Source: Pseudopyrenochaeta lycopersici
Lineage: Eukaryota; Ascomycota; Dothideomycetes; Pleosporales; Pseudopyrenochaetaceae
DNA: 64,000 nucleotides
Direction: 5' to 3'
Assembly (NCBI GenBank): GCA_003313425.1
Contig: NHZP01000003.1
Span: 2,170,001-2,234,000 of the forward strand
The notes beneath the pieces are model-generated. The model saw only the letters and a list, made by a program, of their open reading frames with translations, was not told where the DNA came from and ran no database searches. The position numbers were made by a program, and so were the translations under genes. This document shows positions 22,772-34,356 of the stretch, piece after piece (position 1 is the stretch's first letter; every line of letters starts with the position of its first letter).

Positions 22772-24076
22772 ATGTCGAGCAACAACACGGCCAGTACGTC
22801 TGCTCCTGCTGCCTTGTCCTCTTCTCCTCCTCCTCCACCTCCACCACCCTCGTCTCCTCCCTTGCCGTCTGTAACGCCCTCTGCAGTCCCCTCATCGGCA
22901 CCCTCTCCGTCCTCCAATCCTCCATCGCCCTCTAACCAGCCCTCAGCGGCCCCCTCAGACCCCCCCTCGAGCGCTCCTCCCCCAGTGAGCCTGCCTTCCT
23001 CCAACCCGCCAGCACCCTCGTCGAACCCGCCTGCCTCAAGCCCGCCCCAGTCGTCTGCTCCTCCCCCGTCGCCTACAGTCCAGACAATCACCGCCCCGTC
23101 GGCTGCCCCGTCAACCACCGAGATCCGCACCTCCCTCATTGTCATCACCCCCTCGGCAACCCGCGAAGGAGAGACGCCGTCCGTCATCGTCATCACCTCA
23201 TATCTCACTCCAACCGACCCCGCAAACCGGCCCACTGGCAGCTTGGCTTCGGCGTCCGCACGCTCCTCCAGCACCAATCCGACCGAGCTCCAAAATGAAA
23301 AGAGTGGCAGCTCTAGCGGCCTGAGCACCGGTGGCAAGACGGCCATTGCCGTCGTCATCCCCGTCGTCGTCGTAGCATTGCTCCTGCTTGGTGGCCTGTT
23401 CTTCTGGCGGAAACGCAAGCAGCGCAAGACGGCCGAGGACGAGCGCAGGAAAGAGGTGGAAGAGTACGGCTTCAATCCCAACCACGACCCAACCCTACCT
23501 GCCGTTGGATTGGCCATGGCTGAGGACGACAGCGGCTACCGTGGCTGGGGCAACACAACCACCAGCTCCAACCGCAAGGCCTCTACTACCCTCACCTCTG
23601 GCATGACGTACTCGGATAGCAACAGCAACCCTGGAGGTTATGCAAACCCCAACTCGCCCACCCAAGGCGCCTACTCGGACGCCAACTCCAACGACCCATT
23701 GATGAATGGACGCCGCGAGACCATGGACTCGGATGGCATTGGCGCCCTCGGTGCTGTCGGTGGTGCCGCACCCAACTCGGCCCAAAATGCCTCTGGCGTA
23801 CACCGTGGACCCTCAAACGCCTCGTCCTCGTACTCGGCAGGCAACCGCTCCGACAACTCGGGCGAGTATCCCAGTATGCCTCCCGGCAATCCACAAGATT
23901 ACTACAACGACCATCAAGGCTACTACCAGTCGGGGCCGTACGGCAACAACGATCCTTATGCGGGGGGCAACCAACAGCCGATAATACGAGATGTGAGCGC
24001 ACGACGGAACACAAGGATTGAGAACCCGAGCGTCTTCCCCCAACAAGGGAACTCTGGCATTGCGCAAAATTTCTAG
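22772..24076 (+). CDS. mucin-like single-pass membrane protein, cell-wall sensor-like
   Basis: Intronless, 434 aa. Residues 1-185 are almost entirely Ser/Pro/Thr/Ala, including an eight-Pro run, so heavy O-mannosylation is likely. One transmembrane helix (about 190-212, TAIAVVIPVVVVALLLLGG) is followed by a basic stop-transfer (FFWRKRKQRK) and a ~220-residue cytosolic tail rich in Asn, Ser, Gly and Tyr. The layout resembles fungal wall-stress sensors (Mid2/Wsc type) and related SKG6/Axl2-like membrane proteins, but there is no WSC cysteine domain and no N-terminal signal peptide, so the single TM would act as a signal anchor. A role in sensing wall stress is inferred from architecture only. 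Confidence 0.78.
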   Translation: MSSNNTASTSAPAALSSSPPPPPPPPSSPPLPSVTPSAVPSSAPSPSSNPPSPSNQPSAAPSDPPSSAPPPVSLPSSNPPAPSSNPPASSPPQSSAPPPSPTVQTITAPSAAPSTTEIRTSLIVITPSATREGETPSVIVITSYLTPTDPANRPTGSLASASARSSSTNPTELQNEKSGSSSGLSTGGKTAIAVVIPVVVVALLLLGGLFFWRKRKQRKTAEDERRKEVEEYGFNPNHDPTLPAVGLAMAEDDSGYRGWGNTTTSSNRKASTTLTSGMTYSDSNSNPGGYANPNSPTQGAYSDANSNDPLMNGRRETMDSDGIGALGAVGGAAPNSAQNASGVHRGPSNASSSYSAGNRSDNSGEYPSMPPGNPQDYYNDHQGYYQSGPYGNNDPYAGGNQQPIIRDVSARRNTRIENPSVFPQQGNSGIAQNF

Positions 24077-27000
24077 ACTGTCTTTGACTCTGTTCCTATT
24101 ACAGGACTACTTGTATATCGCGACATCTTTCGTTGAAATTTTTTCTTGACTCGAATTTACATATATCCATACGGCGGCGTTCCCTGGTGGTTTTTCCAGC
24201 TTCGCATCGCCTTTCCTGCCTTGGACAGCTGCATGCAAATTTGGTACGACGCGGCCGGGCGCGGCATGCATGCCCCCACCTCGTCTGATCGACGGACTTG
24301 TCGGATCTGAGTGCAACCAAGAGGTGCTACAACATCGGAAGGGAGATGCAGGGGTGGTATGCAGCACGAGGCTTACTTGTAAAGAGTAAGCATCACACAC
24401 ACACACAGACCCACACACAATCACATGCGTCAAAAGTATTGCGAATCCTGAAGAGGCGAAAGATGCCATTGTAGCTTGATATTATGCATGTGCGACTGCT
24501 CTTATGCACGTCGCCTGATGTTGGTACTGAATCTGATGGTTCATGGACAAGATACTTTGTTGTAATTATTTGTTCTTCCTCATACTTGACTTTTGTTCGC
24601 TCGCTCTTGTTTTCTTGGGCACAACCACTTCTCGGCATCCACTTTCGACCTGGAACATTTTTGTTGTTTTCGTTCTTTTTTGTTCTCAAGGTTTCTGTCG
24701 CGCGATGGACGAAGAGTGGTCGGGCATGAGTGAGAATTGCCGACGATGACGATCGAACACGGCTGGGACTGTACTGAAGTAGAGTAGAGTAGAGTGGAGA
24801 GTAGTTGTATGTAGGAGAAATAGACTGTGTACAATTCATCACTCTTCCCTGTATATGTGAGTGCATTCATTGCATGTGGAATTGATAGCAGCTTGTGTAA
24901 TGGATAAATGCCGTATGGCCGACATTGTTGTACTGTACATATATAACCTAAGTAACCATGACTATCACCATCCATCTTCCAAACTATATCCCTTCCTGCT
25001 TCGACAAAAAAGAGCCACCCTTCAACACGTCAATCATCACATAGTCATACAAACTTCACATCACATCGCCTCACCTTACCATCACAAACTTAATCATTCA
25101 CCCCATCCTCTTCCCTCCCTCCCATGTGAATCCAGGCGCAGAACTTCCTCTGCAATGATTGCTTCGGCACAATACCACCGAACGCCGAGGTTCTCCGGCG
25201 TGTTGGGCACGCTTGACGTTTAGGCTTTGCTAGGGTGAGTTCTGCACGATTTGTGGGGGTTTGGCGAGGACTTGGGTAGGGGGATGGCGAGGTGGGGGCT
25301 TGGCTTTTGTCATTGTGGAGACGATGGGCTGTTGTGCGCTGGGGAGTATCGAGGGTACTGGTAGGGTGTTAAGAAGAAGGTTCATGAGCTAAGAGTTTGT
25401 TTTGTTTCGTTGGACTAAGAGCTTTTAGTTCCCATGTTGACTTTTGCTGTTTACGACTTGGATAGTTTAGGTCGGCCGTGGGAGTGTGGGTTGTGTTATT
25501 TCTCTAGCTGGAGATGTTAATGGATCATTCCTTCCGTTTCCTCTCGCAACCCACAATGCTCTTCTTCGTAACTGTCTGATGGCGGGAGCACTAGTCTACT
25601 CACTAAAGCCCTGCAAGCGCCGCGTACAGACTGTGTCTGGAGGAGCGTGACACAATCACAAAAGTGAGCCTATAGGTAGGTGTTCAGATGCTGCAGAGAT
25701 GGCCCGAAGTAACTTGACTGGTAGTCGAGAGGCGTGAATGCATAACGAAATTCATACTGCGTGCCCGTCTGGACTTGACTCTTTCTTTCTAGTGCAGGCG
25801 AGAGCGGGGAAAACGAGGCGCATTCTGTCTTGCATCTTGACGACCGATTCTAGATAAGGGTGATGGTGAAGTCTTCCAAGCCTCGGCCACAACATCTACT
25901 TTTGACCAAATGCTAGCTGTTCAAGCTCTTCTTTGCACTTTGCGAACTGCGAAATGGCATGATCGTATGCGGAATGTGATGAATCTTTCCTTTACTAACT
26001 TCATCCTTCATACCTCTAATCTACTATGTATGGCCTCCACTATCTAAATTCACTTTTTATCACTTCATCTTCATCTGAAATTACTACTGTTGAGCATCTT
26101 TTGTGATTCTGCTTTTGCAGGGTATAACATACCCCGCCATAATGCCAAGGTGCCACGAGAACTGTCCATGGTGGTGAAGTCCTACTTTAGCGGTGTTTAA
26201 TGTGTTAGCCTAGCAGTAAAGGGGAGTAAATCCGCGGTAAGAGAGCGGAGTTTGAAAAGTATCTGCCACTGCAGGCTTGGCAACGGGGCTGTAGTATATA
26301 AATGACAAAGACAATTAGTGCAGAGCAGTGGCTGGCGCCACTTGTGCTAAGAGCGCAAGCCTTGAACCGGATATCGTTGCCGTTGATTGGTGAGTAAAAC
26401 GTCGCATTCAGGCTGAGGGATAAGCTAGTCGACATGTCCGATGCCACTACTGAGGATCTAAGCTTCTACAAGAAGTCTGTTCCGTCGTTTGAATCACCAA
26501 CATCACTTGTATGTGAGAAGGCTCCAGCTTGCCTTCGCCCTGGGGAATAGATTTCTAGTGCTAGACCTGTCAACAAATACCACAGGTGGATTGAAAACTG
26601 TATACTCCTCATTTCTTGAACCATGCTGCTCATACGTCCTCGTTCTCGCAACAAAACCCACTTCCATAACTACCCTTGGTTGTTGCAGACGGCAGAGGGC
26701 AGTGCATACGAAGCGCTAAGCTTCTTTGAAGCATCGTAAACACCGAGTTCCTAGGAACTTTGCATGCCAGCGCCCAAGCCGATCACACAGGTATAATACA
26801 CCAATAACATCACAAAATCCTCTACGCCCTGAAAAACCCTTGGAATAAGACTACACTCAAAAATGTTTAGATGGCTGAATGAGAATATGATGCTGTCTGC
26901 ATACACTGTTCGTTAGAGGCTTCGAGGCAGTGCATCACATCATGTGATACACCACCGTTACGAGGATACGGCGGGCTTTGGGTTCTGGAGTACCTATGTC

Positions 27001-27166
27001 TGCCTTACTACTTGGCTTGCAAAAAGAGGCTATGGCTACCGTAGAGATGAATGATGGTGAGCCTTAACATTGGCAGGTCAATCCTCCAGGTATATCATTA
27101 TGGGGAATACTATGTCAGTGTTGCAATAGTTTTGTGGTCGTTTCACTCAAGCAGATCCAAACCACA
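24077..27166. other. 3.1-kb gene-free stretch with microsatellites
   Basis: No supported coding region. A (CA)n-type microsatellite is at 24394-24420 and a TAGAG/AGAGT short repeat at about 24780-24804. A C/T-rich tract at about 25000-25130 is followed by a 22-codon ORF that I do not believe. The sequence is AT-richer beyond 25.8 kb. The GH72-like gene's promoter must lie at the right end. Confidence 0.45.
24394..24420. repeat. (CA)n microsatellite
   Basis: An imperfect CA dinucleotide run is interrupted by one GACC. It lies about 320 bp 3' of the mucin-like gene, and no function is implied. Confidence 0.8.
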
Positions 27167-27224
27167 ATGGTATGCGCCGTTCAAAGTATCGAAAACAACT
27201 GCTGACTAGCTATCATAGGTGAAA

Positions 27225-28855
27225 ATGCTCGTGACTCTGCTGCTACTTGCGATTGCGCAGGCTGCGCTTGCCCTGGATTATGCGGCTGCTCGAGGCCCGT
27301 ATCTTATCAACAACAAGACCAAAGGGCAAATCACGATGAACGGAATCTGGTATGTATTGCTAACATTGTGATGTGGTCTGCATCACAGCTAATACCTAAA
27401 GGTATTCGACCTCGAATTCCACAACCGACATCAATGCAATGGACAGTCTAAACGATGCCGAAGCGTGCACGCGTGATGCTGCTCTTATGGCTCAGCTCGG
27501 CATCAACACTATCTACGTAATGGCGATCGACCCGAAGGAGAATCACGATGCTTGTTTCTCCATCTTCAACTCCGTTGGTATCTACGTTGTGGTTGCGCTT
27601 CGCAAGGACGGCGTCTTTTACATGACCTATGAGGATTTTGCTACATCGTATACGACCGACTTCTTGAAGGGCATATTTGAGGTCATAGATGCTGTAAAAG
27701 ATTACGATAACTTGCTTGGCTTCGATTTGGGAGTTATGCCCATTATGGGGACTTTCGTTTATCCTGGAGGAAACTTGTCATACGCTGATGGCCAAAAGCT
27801 CTATAGGGTATGTTTCAACCTTTCTCAGAGAATTAAATTTGACAAACAAGCAGGCGTTTATCAGAGACACAAAGGAATACATCGCAAAGCACGCGTCTCG
27901 ACCCATTTTGGTGGGAGCTACATTCTGGCTGGTGCGAAACGACGAACTCATCACAGCCTCGGACCTTACAGAACCGCATGTATATTGGTTCTCGTGCGCC
28001 ATCGACGGCAAAGGGGATGACTACTCAAAGGCAGATTTTGTTTCCTTCTGGCAACTTGGTTATTGGGAGGTAGACCCTGTCGGCGATCAGACTTTCACCT
28101 ATAGATCCCTTGCGGAAGTGCTAAGTGGTTCGACGGTACCAACATGGCTCCAAATGTACGGCGTGTCAGACGAGGCGGACTATGTTGAATACGAATTGCG
28201 ACCTGACCTGCTCGATGACACATTTTATCTGTATAATTCGTCGTCGCAGCTTATTCGACCGCAAGGCGCACTCACAGGCGGAGCGCGCTTTACCTGGACA
28301 AACACAAACCTGGGATGGAGAATGCCCATATCTAATTGGGGTATTGTCATTACGGGGACTGACGGCAGTGTACAGCTGACCCCGAACTACGACCGCCTTC
28401 GTGAGATCTTTAGTCACCTGTATACTGGTAATTGGCTCAGCGGAGCTACCATCGAAAACCGCTATGAAACCCCCCTCAGCTGCAATGCGAGTGACCTGAA
28501 GAATACTACGACGAGGTTCTACTTTGACGAACCCACCACAGTTACAATTGCTACTGACTGGGCACTCCCTTCCCGCCCTTCGGGCCTCGATGCATTGATT
28601 ACAAGTGGCGCTAATGGGAAGAGAGGCAAGATGGTGGACGTCACAGTTACTACAATCGTGCACATTATCAAAGACAGCAAAGGAAGCGCCATCACAGACC
28701 TTGTTCTGAAGCCTAGTAAGAGCAATACTCAGGGTGCCGCTGGTACGGCATCGAGCACCGGGACTGCAGCTTCATCTTTCAGCACCGGAGGGAAAGCAGG
28801 AGTTGGTGCTGGCCTCGGCAGTCTTGCCCTCGCTGCTCTTGCTGCATTCTTCTAG
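27225..28855 (+). CDS. GH72-like GPI-anchored protein lacking both catalytic glutamates
   Basis: Exons 27225-27349, 27402-27807 and 27854-28855 give 510 aa. The N-terminus is a signal peptide (MLVTLLLLAIAQAALA). The fold is that of the GAS/GEL/PHR beta-1,3-glucanosyltransferases: the conserved ACTRD..LMAQLGINTIYV..IDP..NHDAC block and YDNLLGF are present. Where active enzymes have GNE (acid/base) this protein has GVM (DLGVMPIMG), and where they have SEYG (nucleophile) it has QMYG (VPTWLQMYGV). There is no Cys-rich X8/CBM43 module. The C-terminus (STGGKAGVGAGLG, then a hydrophobic LALAALAAFF) is a typical GPI signal. It is therefore probably a wall or plasma-membrane pseudoenzyme. An upstream ATG at 27167 could be spliced in (49-nt intron), adding three residues. 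Confidence 0.85.
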
Positions 28856-29994
28856 ACGCGGAGTCATCGGAACCGCGTTCGATCCGACCACCGAGATAAT
28901 AGGTGATGAACGATGTGTGGTAATGTGATATGAGTAAGCGTTTGCATGATTTATTGTTCGAGTTCAGTTTGCTTGCATAACGCAACTATAATGATCTTAT
29001 AATTTGTAATGTTTAAAGGATAATGTATCTCAAGGATATCGCCTGCTGAGCGCAAAGGTTGATTAAATAGTCGATCGTGTCCGGCCGTGGGCGAGTGGTA
29101 ACACATTGTAGTATCACCAAGACCTGATTACTGTTTAATGATGCCAATTGAAAAGAGAATCCGCTTGCACTGAAAAATTCAGACGAGCCGGTCAGATTTT
29201 GTTGCGTCACTCGGTGCATTGGGTGTTTGTAGATTGCAATAATTTTGTTGTTACCTTTCATAGCCGCGGGACAGTTGTATAACCGAACTCCAATCTACAG
29301 ACGACAACGTACCTGATTATGCCAAAAAGTGACTAGGCGGTGATAAGTTACAAAGATAGCTAAAACCAGGCAAATGCGCAGCACGTGAATAACATTATTA
29401 TGGAATGGCCGCCATCCTGCCGAATCTATCGATTGAGGCAAGTGGTTAATACGTTGATAACTGCAGCGAACTGGAGAATCCAATAAGCCAATCACGGCAA
29501 TCTCCGGCATTTTTTTCCATGGGGACAAATGTGAATCTGACTAGAGATTGAGATGTCAGCCCAGATGCTCGGCATAACAGCTTGCGGGTGCCAACATCTC
29601 ATCTGCATGGGCTCGGCCGACGACTTTTGATCAGTATTGCCTAGGTAAAGAAATACTATACTGGTGTGCGGCGTTAACTTGGCGGCTCTTGCAGGTTTAT
29701 GGGACGGTTTGGGGTTCGATCAGATGCGCCGTGTCAGGTTCGGCTATAGTCTGCCGCTTTTCCAAAAAAGACCGACCTCGGTATCTCCACACGCCAGACA
29801 TTTGCGGAGGCGGGGATCGACTGTGCGACTCTAGGCTTTATTACTGCGGCGACCTCACATCTGTTGAATGTCCTACTCCCTGAACCCACCACACGCTCTC
29901 CCACAAGTTTCATTTCATACTTCGCTCCGCCTAGCTTCATTGCTTGAGCATCTACCATACTAGAGTCAAACACTCACACCTCACAACAGCCATC
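28856..29994. other. intergenic region upstream of the thiolase gene
   Basis: 1.1 kb without a supported gene. The last ~100 bp before 29995 are C/A-rich (CACACCTCACAACAGCCATC), typical of a fungal 5' leader. Confidence 0.45.
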
Positions 29995-31441
29995 ATGGTT
30001 TCCCAAAAACAGCCCGTCTACGTCCTCGGCGTAGGCATGACCAAATTCATCAAGCCTCGTGGCAAAGTAGACTACCCGGAGCTCGGCTTCGAAGCTGGCG
30101 TCAAGGCCATGCTTGACGCACACATCAACTATGACGACGTCGACCAGGGCGTTGCGTGCTACTGCTACGGCGACTCCACCTGCGGCCAGCGCGTCTTCTA
30201 CCAGTTCGGTATGACCGGCATTCCCGTCTACAATGTCAATAACAACTGCTCGACCGGTTCGACGGGTCTGTACATGGGAAGGAACATGATTGCGCACGGC
30301 GCTGCAGACTGTGTGTTGGTTGTCGGGTTCGAGAAGATGTTTCCCGGCAGCCTTCAGACATTTTTCCAGGACAGGTCGAATCCCACTGCTACTACAAACT
30401 TGATTATGAAGGAGACAAGAGGTATCACAAATGCCCCTGGCGCTGCACAATTGTTCGGTAATGCCGGCCGGGAACACATGGAGAAGTACGTTCGCCCAAC
30501 TCCCACTATCTGCTCCCACTCCGATTCATCGTGTACTTTATGCTGACATTTTCAAAAGATATGGCTCTGAGCTTAGAGATTTTGCCGAGATTGGTCGCGT
30601 CAACCACGCACACTCCAAGAACAACCCCTACTCCCAGTTCCAGGACGAATACACCCTCGAACAGATCATGAACGCGCCCATGATCCACGAGCCCCTCACA
30701 AAGCTCCAGTGCTGCCCAACCTCCGATGGCGCGGCCGCTACTGTCCTCGTCTCGCAAGCCTTCCTCGATAAGCGCCCCGAACTCAAGGATCAGGCTATCC
30801 TGATTGCCGGCCAGCGCCTCGCTACCGATTCCCCGTCACTGTTCAACCGCAGCGCCATTGATCTAGTCGGATACAGTATGAGCGAGATGGCCGCAAAGGA
30901 TGCCCTTGCGGAGGCCAATGTTTCCCCAGACGAGGTCAAGGTTTGCGAGCTACACGACTGCTTCTCAGCCAACGAGATGGTCACTATCGAGGCGCTTGGT
31001 CTTGCGCCAAAGGGCAAGGCACACGAGCTCATCCGCAAAGGCGGTATCACCTACGGCGGCAAGGTTGTTATCAACCCTTCCGGCGGTCTCATTTCCAAGG
31101 GCCATCCCCTCGGCGCCACCGGCCTCGCCCAGTGTGCCGAGCTCGTCTGGCACATGCGCGGATGGGCGAACAACCGCTCCGTCAAGGACACCAAGGTCGC
31201 TCTTCAACACAATCTCGGCCTCGGTGGCGCGGTTGTGTGCACAGTCTACAAGCGTGCTGATGGTAGCGCGGCAACAGACAAGTCTGACCAGGAGGTCGCG
31301 AAGCTCACTGGTCTCGGATACAACCCAGCTACCCAGGCTAAGGGCTTCACAAAGGCACAAGTCGATACTGTCCGGTCGAAGAAGGCAAGGAGCGAATGGG
31401 CACTCCAAGATATCGAGCAGAAGGTTGAGTCAAGGTTCTAG
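29995..31441 (+). CDS. SCP2-type thiolase (sterol carrier protein X-like)
   Basis: Two exons, 29995-30485 and 30559-31441 (73-nt intron with a GCTGAC branch site), give 457 aa. The thiolase fold is complete. The nucleophile Cys85 lies in NNNCSTGSTGLY; HDCFSANE supplies the second active-site segment and GGLISKGHPLGATG the C-terminal Gly-rich loop with its histidine. The order and length match the thiolase half of SCPx; no SCP2 lipid-transfer domain follows. The enzyme would cleave 3-oxoacyl-CoA in peroxisomal beta-oxidation, probably of branched or long chains. The C-terminal tripeptide is SRF, not a classical PTS1, so import could be piggy-back or the protein may be located elsewhere. The start context (CATCATGGTT) is good. 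Confidence 0.93.
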
Positions 31442-32382
31442 ATCACCATGTACTGGGGGAATAATGTTACTTTGATATCTCATGGCTCGGTATAGTGGCG
31501 TTTGTACATAGTATAATTCCAAAAAGTTCACCATACAACCACATCCTCACCCCTGGACTATGTTTGACTTCCTGTCAGCCATTACGGCAACCCGTCAATT
31601 TATGATTACTCTACAGCCGATGTGGAGCGGGGTAATATATGCAGCACCCTCCAAAAAGGGAGAGTACTGGTCTGCTGACATTCTCCGAGACGCACATTGC
31701 CATAGTGGTTATAGCCTACCTTGAGACGTGGAAGACTAAGTTTCGTCAAGGCCCTAGGATAGAACAGACTTGGAGACACTGGCTTTGAGAGCTCACTCTT
31801 TGGCTTGGAAAGGATGCAATATTTGCATGTATCCTCGAAAACAGCCTTCTCGCGTCGTAGCTGGAACCAGAGCTTCCACTCTCCTATTTTGTCTAGTATA
31901 ATAGTCGTCTTTGTGACTCTGGGATCGCTTGATCGACATCTTCATACTGTGCTCCTGCTACTTTGAGGTTGTAGTAGTGGGGTGACGCATAGAGAACGGC
32001 AACTGCAGCCGTCAATCTCAGATTTGAGCCTGTACTGAATAGACACAGTCGTTGTCAATTGCAAGTGCAATCCAGGCTCATAATTCTGGTGGAGCGAGCG
32101 AGGAGGCATTCAGTTGAACAATGAGAAACTGGGTGGAATGCTAATGAATGAGAAATGTACGGCCCATACACATGAGCTAAGTGGACCTTGAAGCTTCGAT
32201 AGAGTCTTTTAGATTATTCTAGCAGTGTTCGCTCACATAAGAGTACTATACTCTCATCTTAAGTACTCTTAGACTACATTACCCTCATCTTAGTACTCTC
32301 AGAGTACCCTAATGCTTAGTTATGCTCCCGCGTATTCCACCAAGGACAGAATATAGCGCCCAGCACATTACAGCTTACTCCT
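31442..32382. other. intergenic region with degraded copia 5' fragment
   Basis: The stretch holds the remnant described at 31680-32130. The adjoining 32.2-32.3 kb segment has short repeated ACTCTTA/GTACTCT-type words. No intact gene is seen. Confidence 0.5.
31680..32130 (-). mobile_element. degraded Ty1/copia relic: gag start, leader, half-tRNA PBS and LTR edge
   Basis: Minus-strand translation near 31830-31915 gives TTIILDK..EW..WFQLRREKAVF, matching the Gag start of the complete copia at 53394-58821 (VTILLDK..NWESWFQLRREKAVV) in order and spacing. Similarity continues weakly to SKPKSELSKP. A one-base shift separates this from the Gag start codon region, so the frame is broken. About 145 bp further out (32075-32092) GTGCAATCCAGGCTCATAA matches the intact element's primer-binding region, followed by CTGGTGGAGCGAGCGAGGAGG, which resembles the intact LTR edge. 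Only the 5' end of the element is recognisable; its limits are approximate. Confidence 0.7.
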
Positions 32383-34356
32383 TTACTGGATAGAAGTAGC
32401 TGAGATGCCCTTCTCCCTATCTGGAGCCCCATCGACTGCGGCGGCGGGGTTGTCAGAAGAATCAGATTGATCACCTGTAGTATCAACTTAGCCTTCCGTA
32501 TCTTATAGTTTATAGGGCAATATACCGTGAGATGCTGCGCTATCCTCTGCCAATTGCAGGTAATCGTCCCGGGCCCAAGGCTGCAAGATGAAGGAGGTTC
32601 TCTTTGAAGCAACCATGCCTAGAAACTCATCCAGGTAGCTGACCATCGTTAGGACTGTGCAAACGACGATGATGGTCATGATGCCAAAGAAGCTCAGTGT
32701 GACATGCTTCGATGACCGGAACTTGATCGCCGAACACGCCCAGGCTGTACTGAAGATGCCAATCTTCTTTACTCTGCTTCGATCGAGCTCCGATGTAACG
32801 ACCATACGATGAGGTGCCATTTGCAACCAGGCAAGGCTGATTCGAAACCAATTCTCTGCCTCGACCTTCCATTGCTCCGGTGAGATCATGTATTGCATAC
32901 CCCCGAATAGTTTTCGTGTCGCCAGAAGGCCCGACGCACCACGATTAAGGAGTGCATAGTATGTTGTCGCTTGCATCAAAGGCATTGATACAATTCCAAT
33001 CGCATGCCAGGACGTGTTGGCGTTGACAAGCGAGCCAAGCAAGTTTGTCGTATATTGAATCTCAGTCGCAAAGTCCTTTGGCCCAATCCAACCGGTGCAG
33101 TAATTGGTAAGGTCACTACACACCTCAACCATGTCCTGACACACGATAGCGGTAAGGGGTTGGCCCATCTTGTACATGGTAATTGTATTATTGGCGATGT
33201 ACGTCGTAAAATTTTCCTGGGCATAGAATAAGGGATCATCGGATCGTGTTGGAAATGACACGCTTGACCCACGGATGGCGACAACAGTGAACTCTGGTGT
33301 CAGCTCTCGTGGCTTCAATAACTCCATCGCTCGTGTTCCATTGGTCACCGATTGAACAAACACGTCGTATTCTCCAGCTTTGATGTTTCTTCGATAGAAC
33401 AATGTGGTGTTCATCCCGGATTCATCAATGACAAAGGAAAATACTTGTATTTGCTCGGGTTCTGCAATAGGAGGATCCCCGCTTATATACATATCAACGT
33501 AGTTTCGACTGGCCTCTTTGCTGTAGAGAAACGGTTCGGAGAATATTGGTGTGAATACGCTTCTTCGCCGAATATGTATGTCCTTCGCATGTGGCCAATT
33601 GATAGCGAGGTCCGACAAAGACATGTTGCCTGACTCTATCGCGAGTGCGGCGGAGTCTGGTGCCGAGCATAAAGCCGAATTACGCAGCGGGCATGGTATA
33701 ACCTGTGTCGTGTATGGGAGTGAGGGACGTATGAATACGTTACAAGCCGGAATGGTTGCAGAAGTGGCCGTGTAACAGTTTCGCACATAATTCTCTGCTG
33801 CCAATGTCGTGTTGATATCGAGTTCTGCAGCAGTCACCATGTTCATGTTGACTATCAAATTTGGATCCCTCAGGGCTGATGGGCTCCACACGCCACAATC
33901 GTCTGTAAAGAGAGACCGCACTGTGTTGCCTAGGTTGACCTTAGTAGTAAGGATACCCAAAGCAATAAAGAGGCCCCAGTGGAGGAGTGTGAAGAGAAGT
34001 AGAGCAGCAGTAGTTAACCTTGCCTTCGATTTAGGTTTGCTCGAAGCCCTTCTCGCTGCTGCGACCTCCAAAAATGACAGGAGTGCGCCGCCAGTGGTTT
34101 CTGAGTTGCGCAGAATTTTTTGTTGCTGTCTTAGTTCGACGCAATACTGCGCTGGAAGATGACGTATTGTCCTCTCTACGCCAGTGTGTAATAGGAATCG
34201 CCATATTTTCCAGCTTCGGTTTGCAGAGAATGTGACGAGTATAGCAAGTATAGTGATTATGACAGAACCAGTACTGAAAGGCACAGTGAGGACCTTCCGA
34301 AGAGCTGGGCGAAAAGTGAAGTCATCCCATAGTCCCACGTAGACGTGGCTTGACAT
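32383..34356 (-). CDS. fungal multi-domain membrane protein, function unknown
   Basis: Two exons, 34356-32526 and 32474-32383, give 640 aa. The 51-nt intron follows from the frame: without it the protein would end 7 residues after HG, whereas splicing adds an Asp/Ser/Ala-rich 30-residue tail. Hydrophobic segments are near residues 29-45 (STGSVIITILAILVTF), 118-140 (LTTAALLLFTLLHWGLFIAL) and 565-585 (LSFFGIMTIIVVCTVLTMVS). Between the last two is a ~420-residue N-glycosylation-rich (many NxT/S), Cys-containing extracellular domain. This layout is common among uncharacterised Pezizomycotina surface proteins. I recognise no catalytic motif. Its 3' end abuts the copia relic. Confidence 0.8.

Noticed and set aside
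22666..23517. 283-codon minus-strand ORF
   Set aside because: Antisense shadow of the Ser/Pro-rich part of the mucin-like protein; its Gly/Glu-rich composition mirrors that bias.
24393..25223. ORFs of 120-157 codons around the CA microsatellite
   Set aside because: Low-complexity or repeat-derived, overlapping on both strands, and without motifs.
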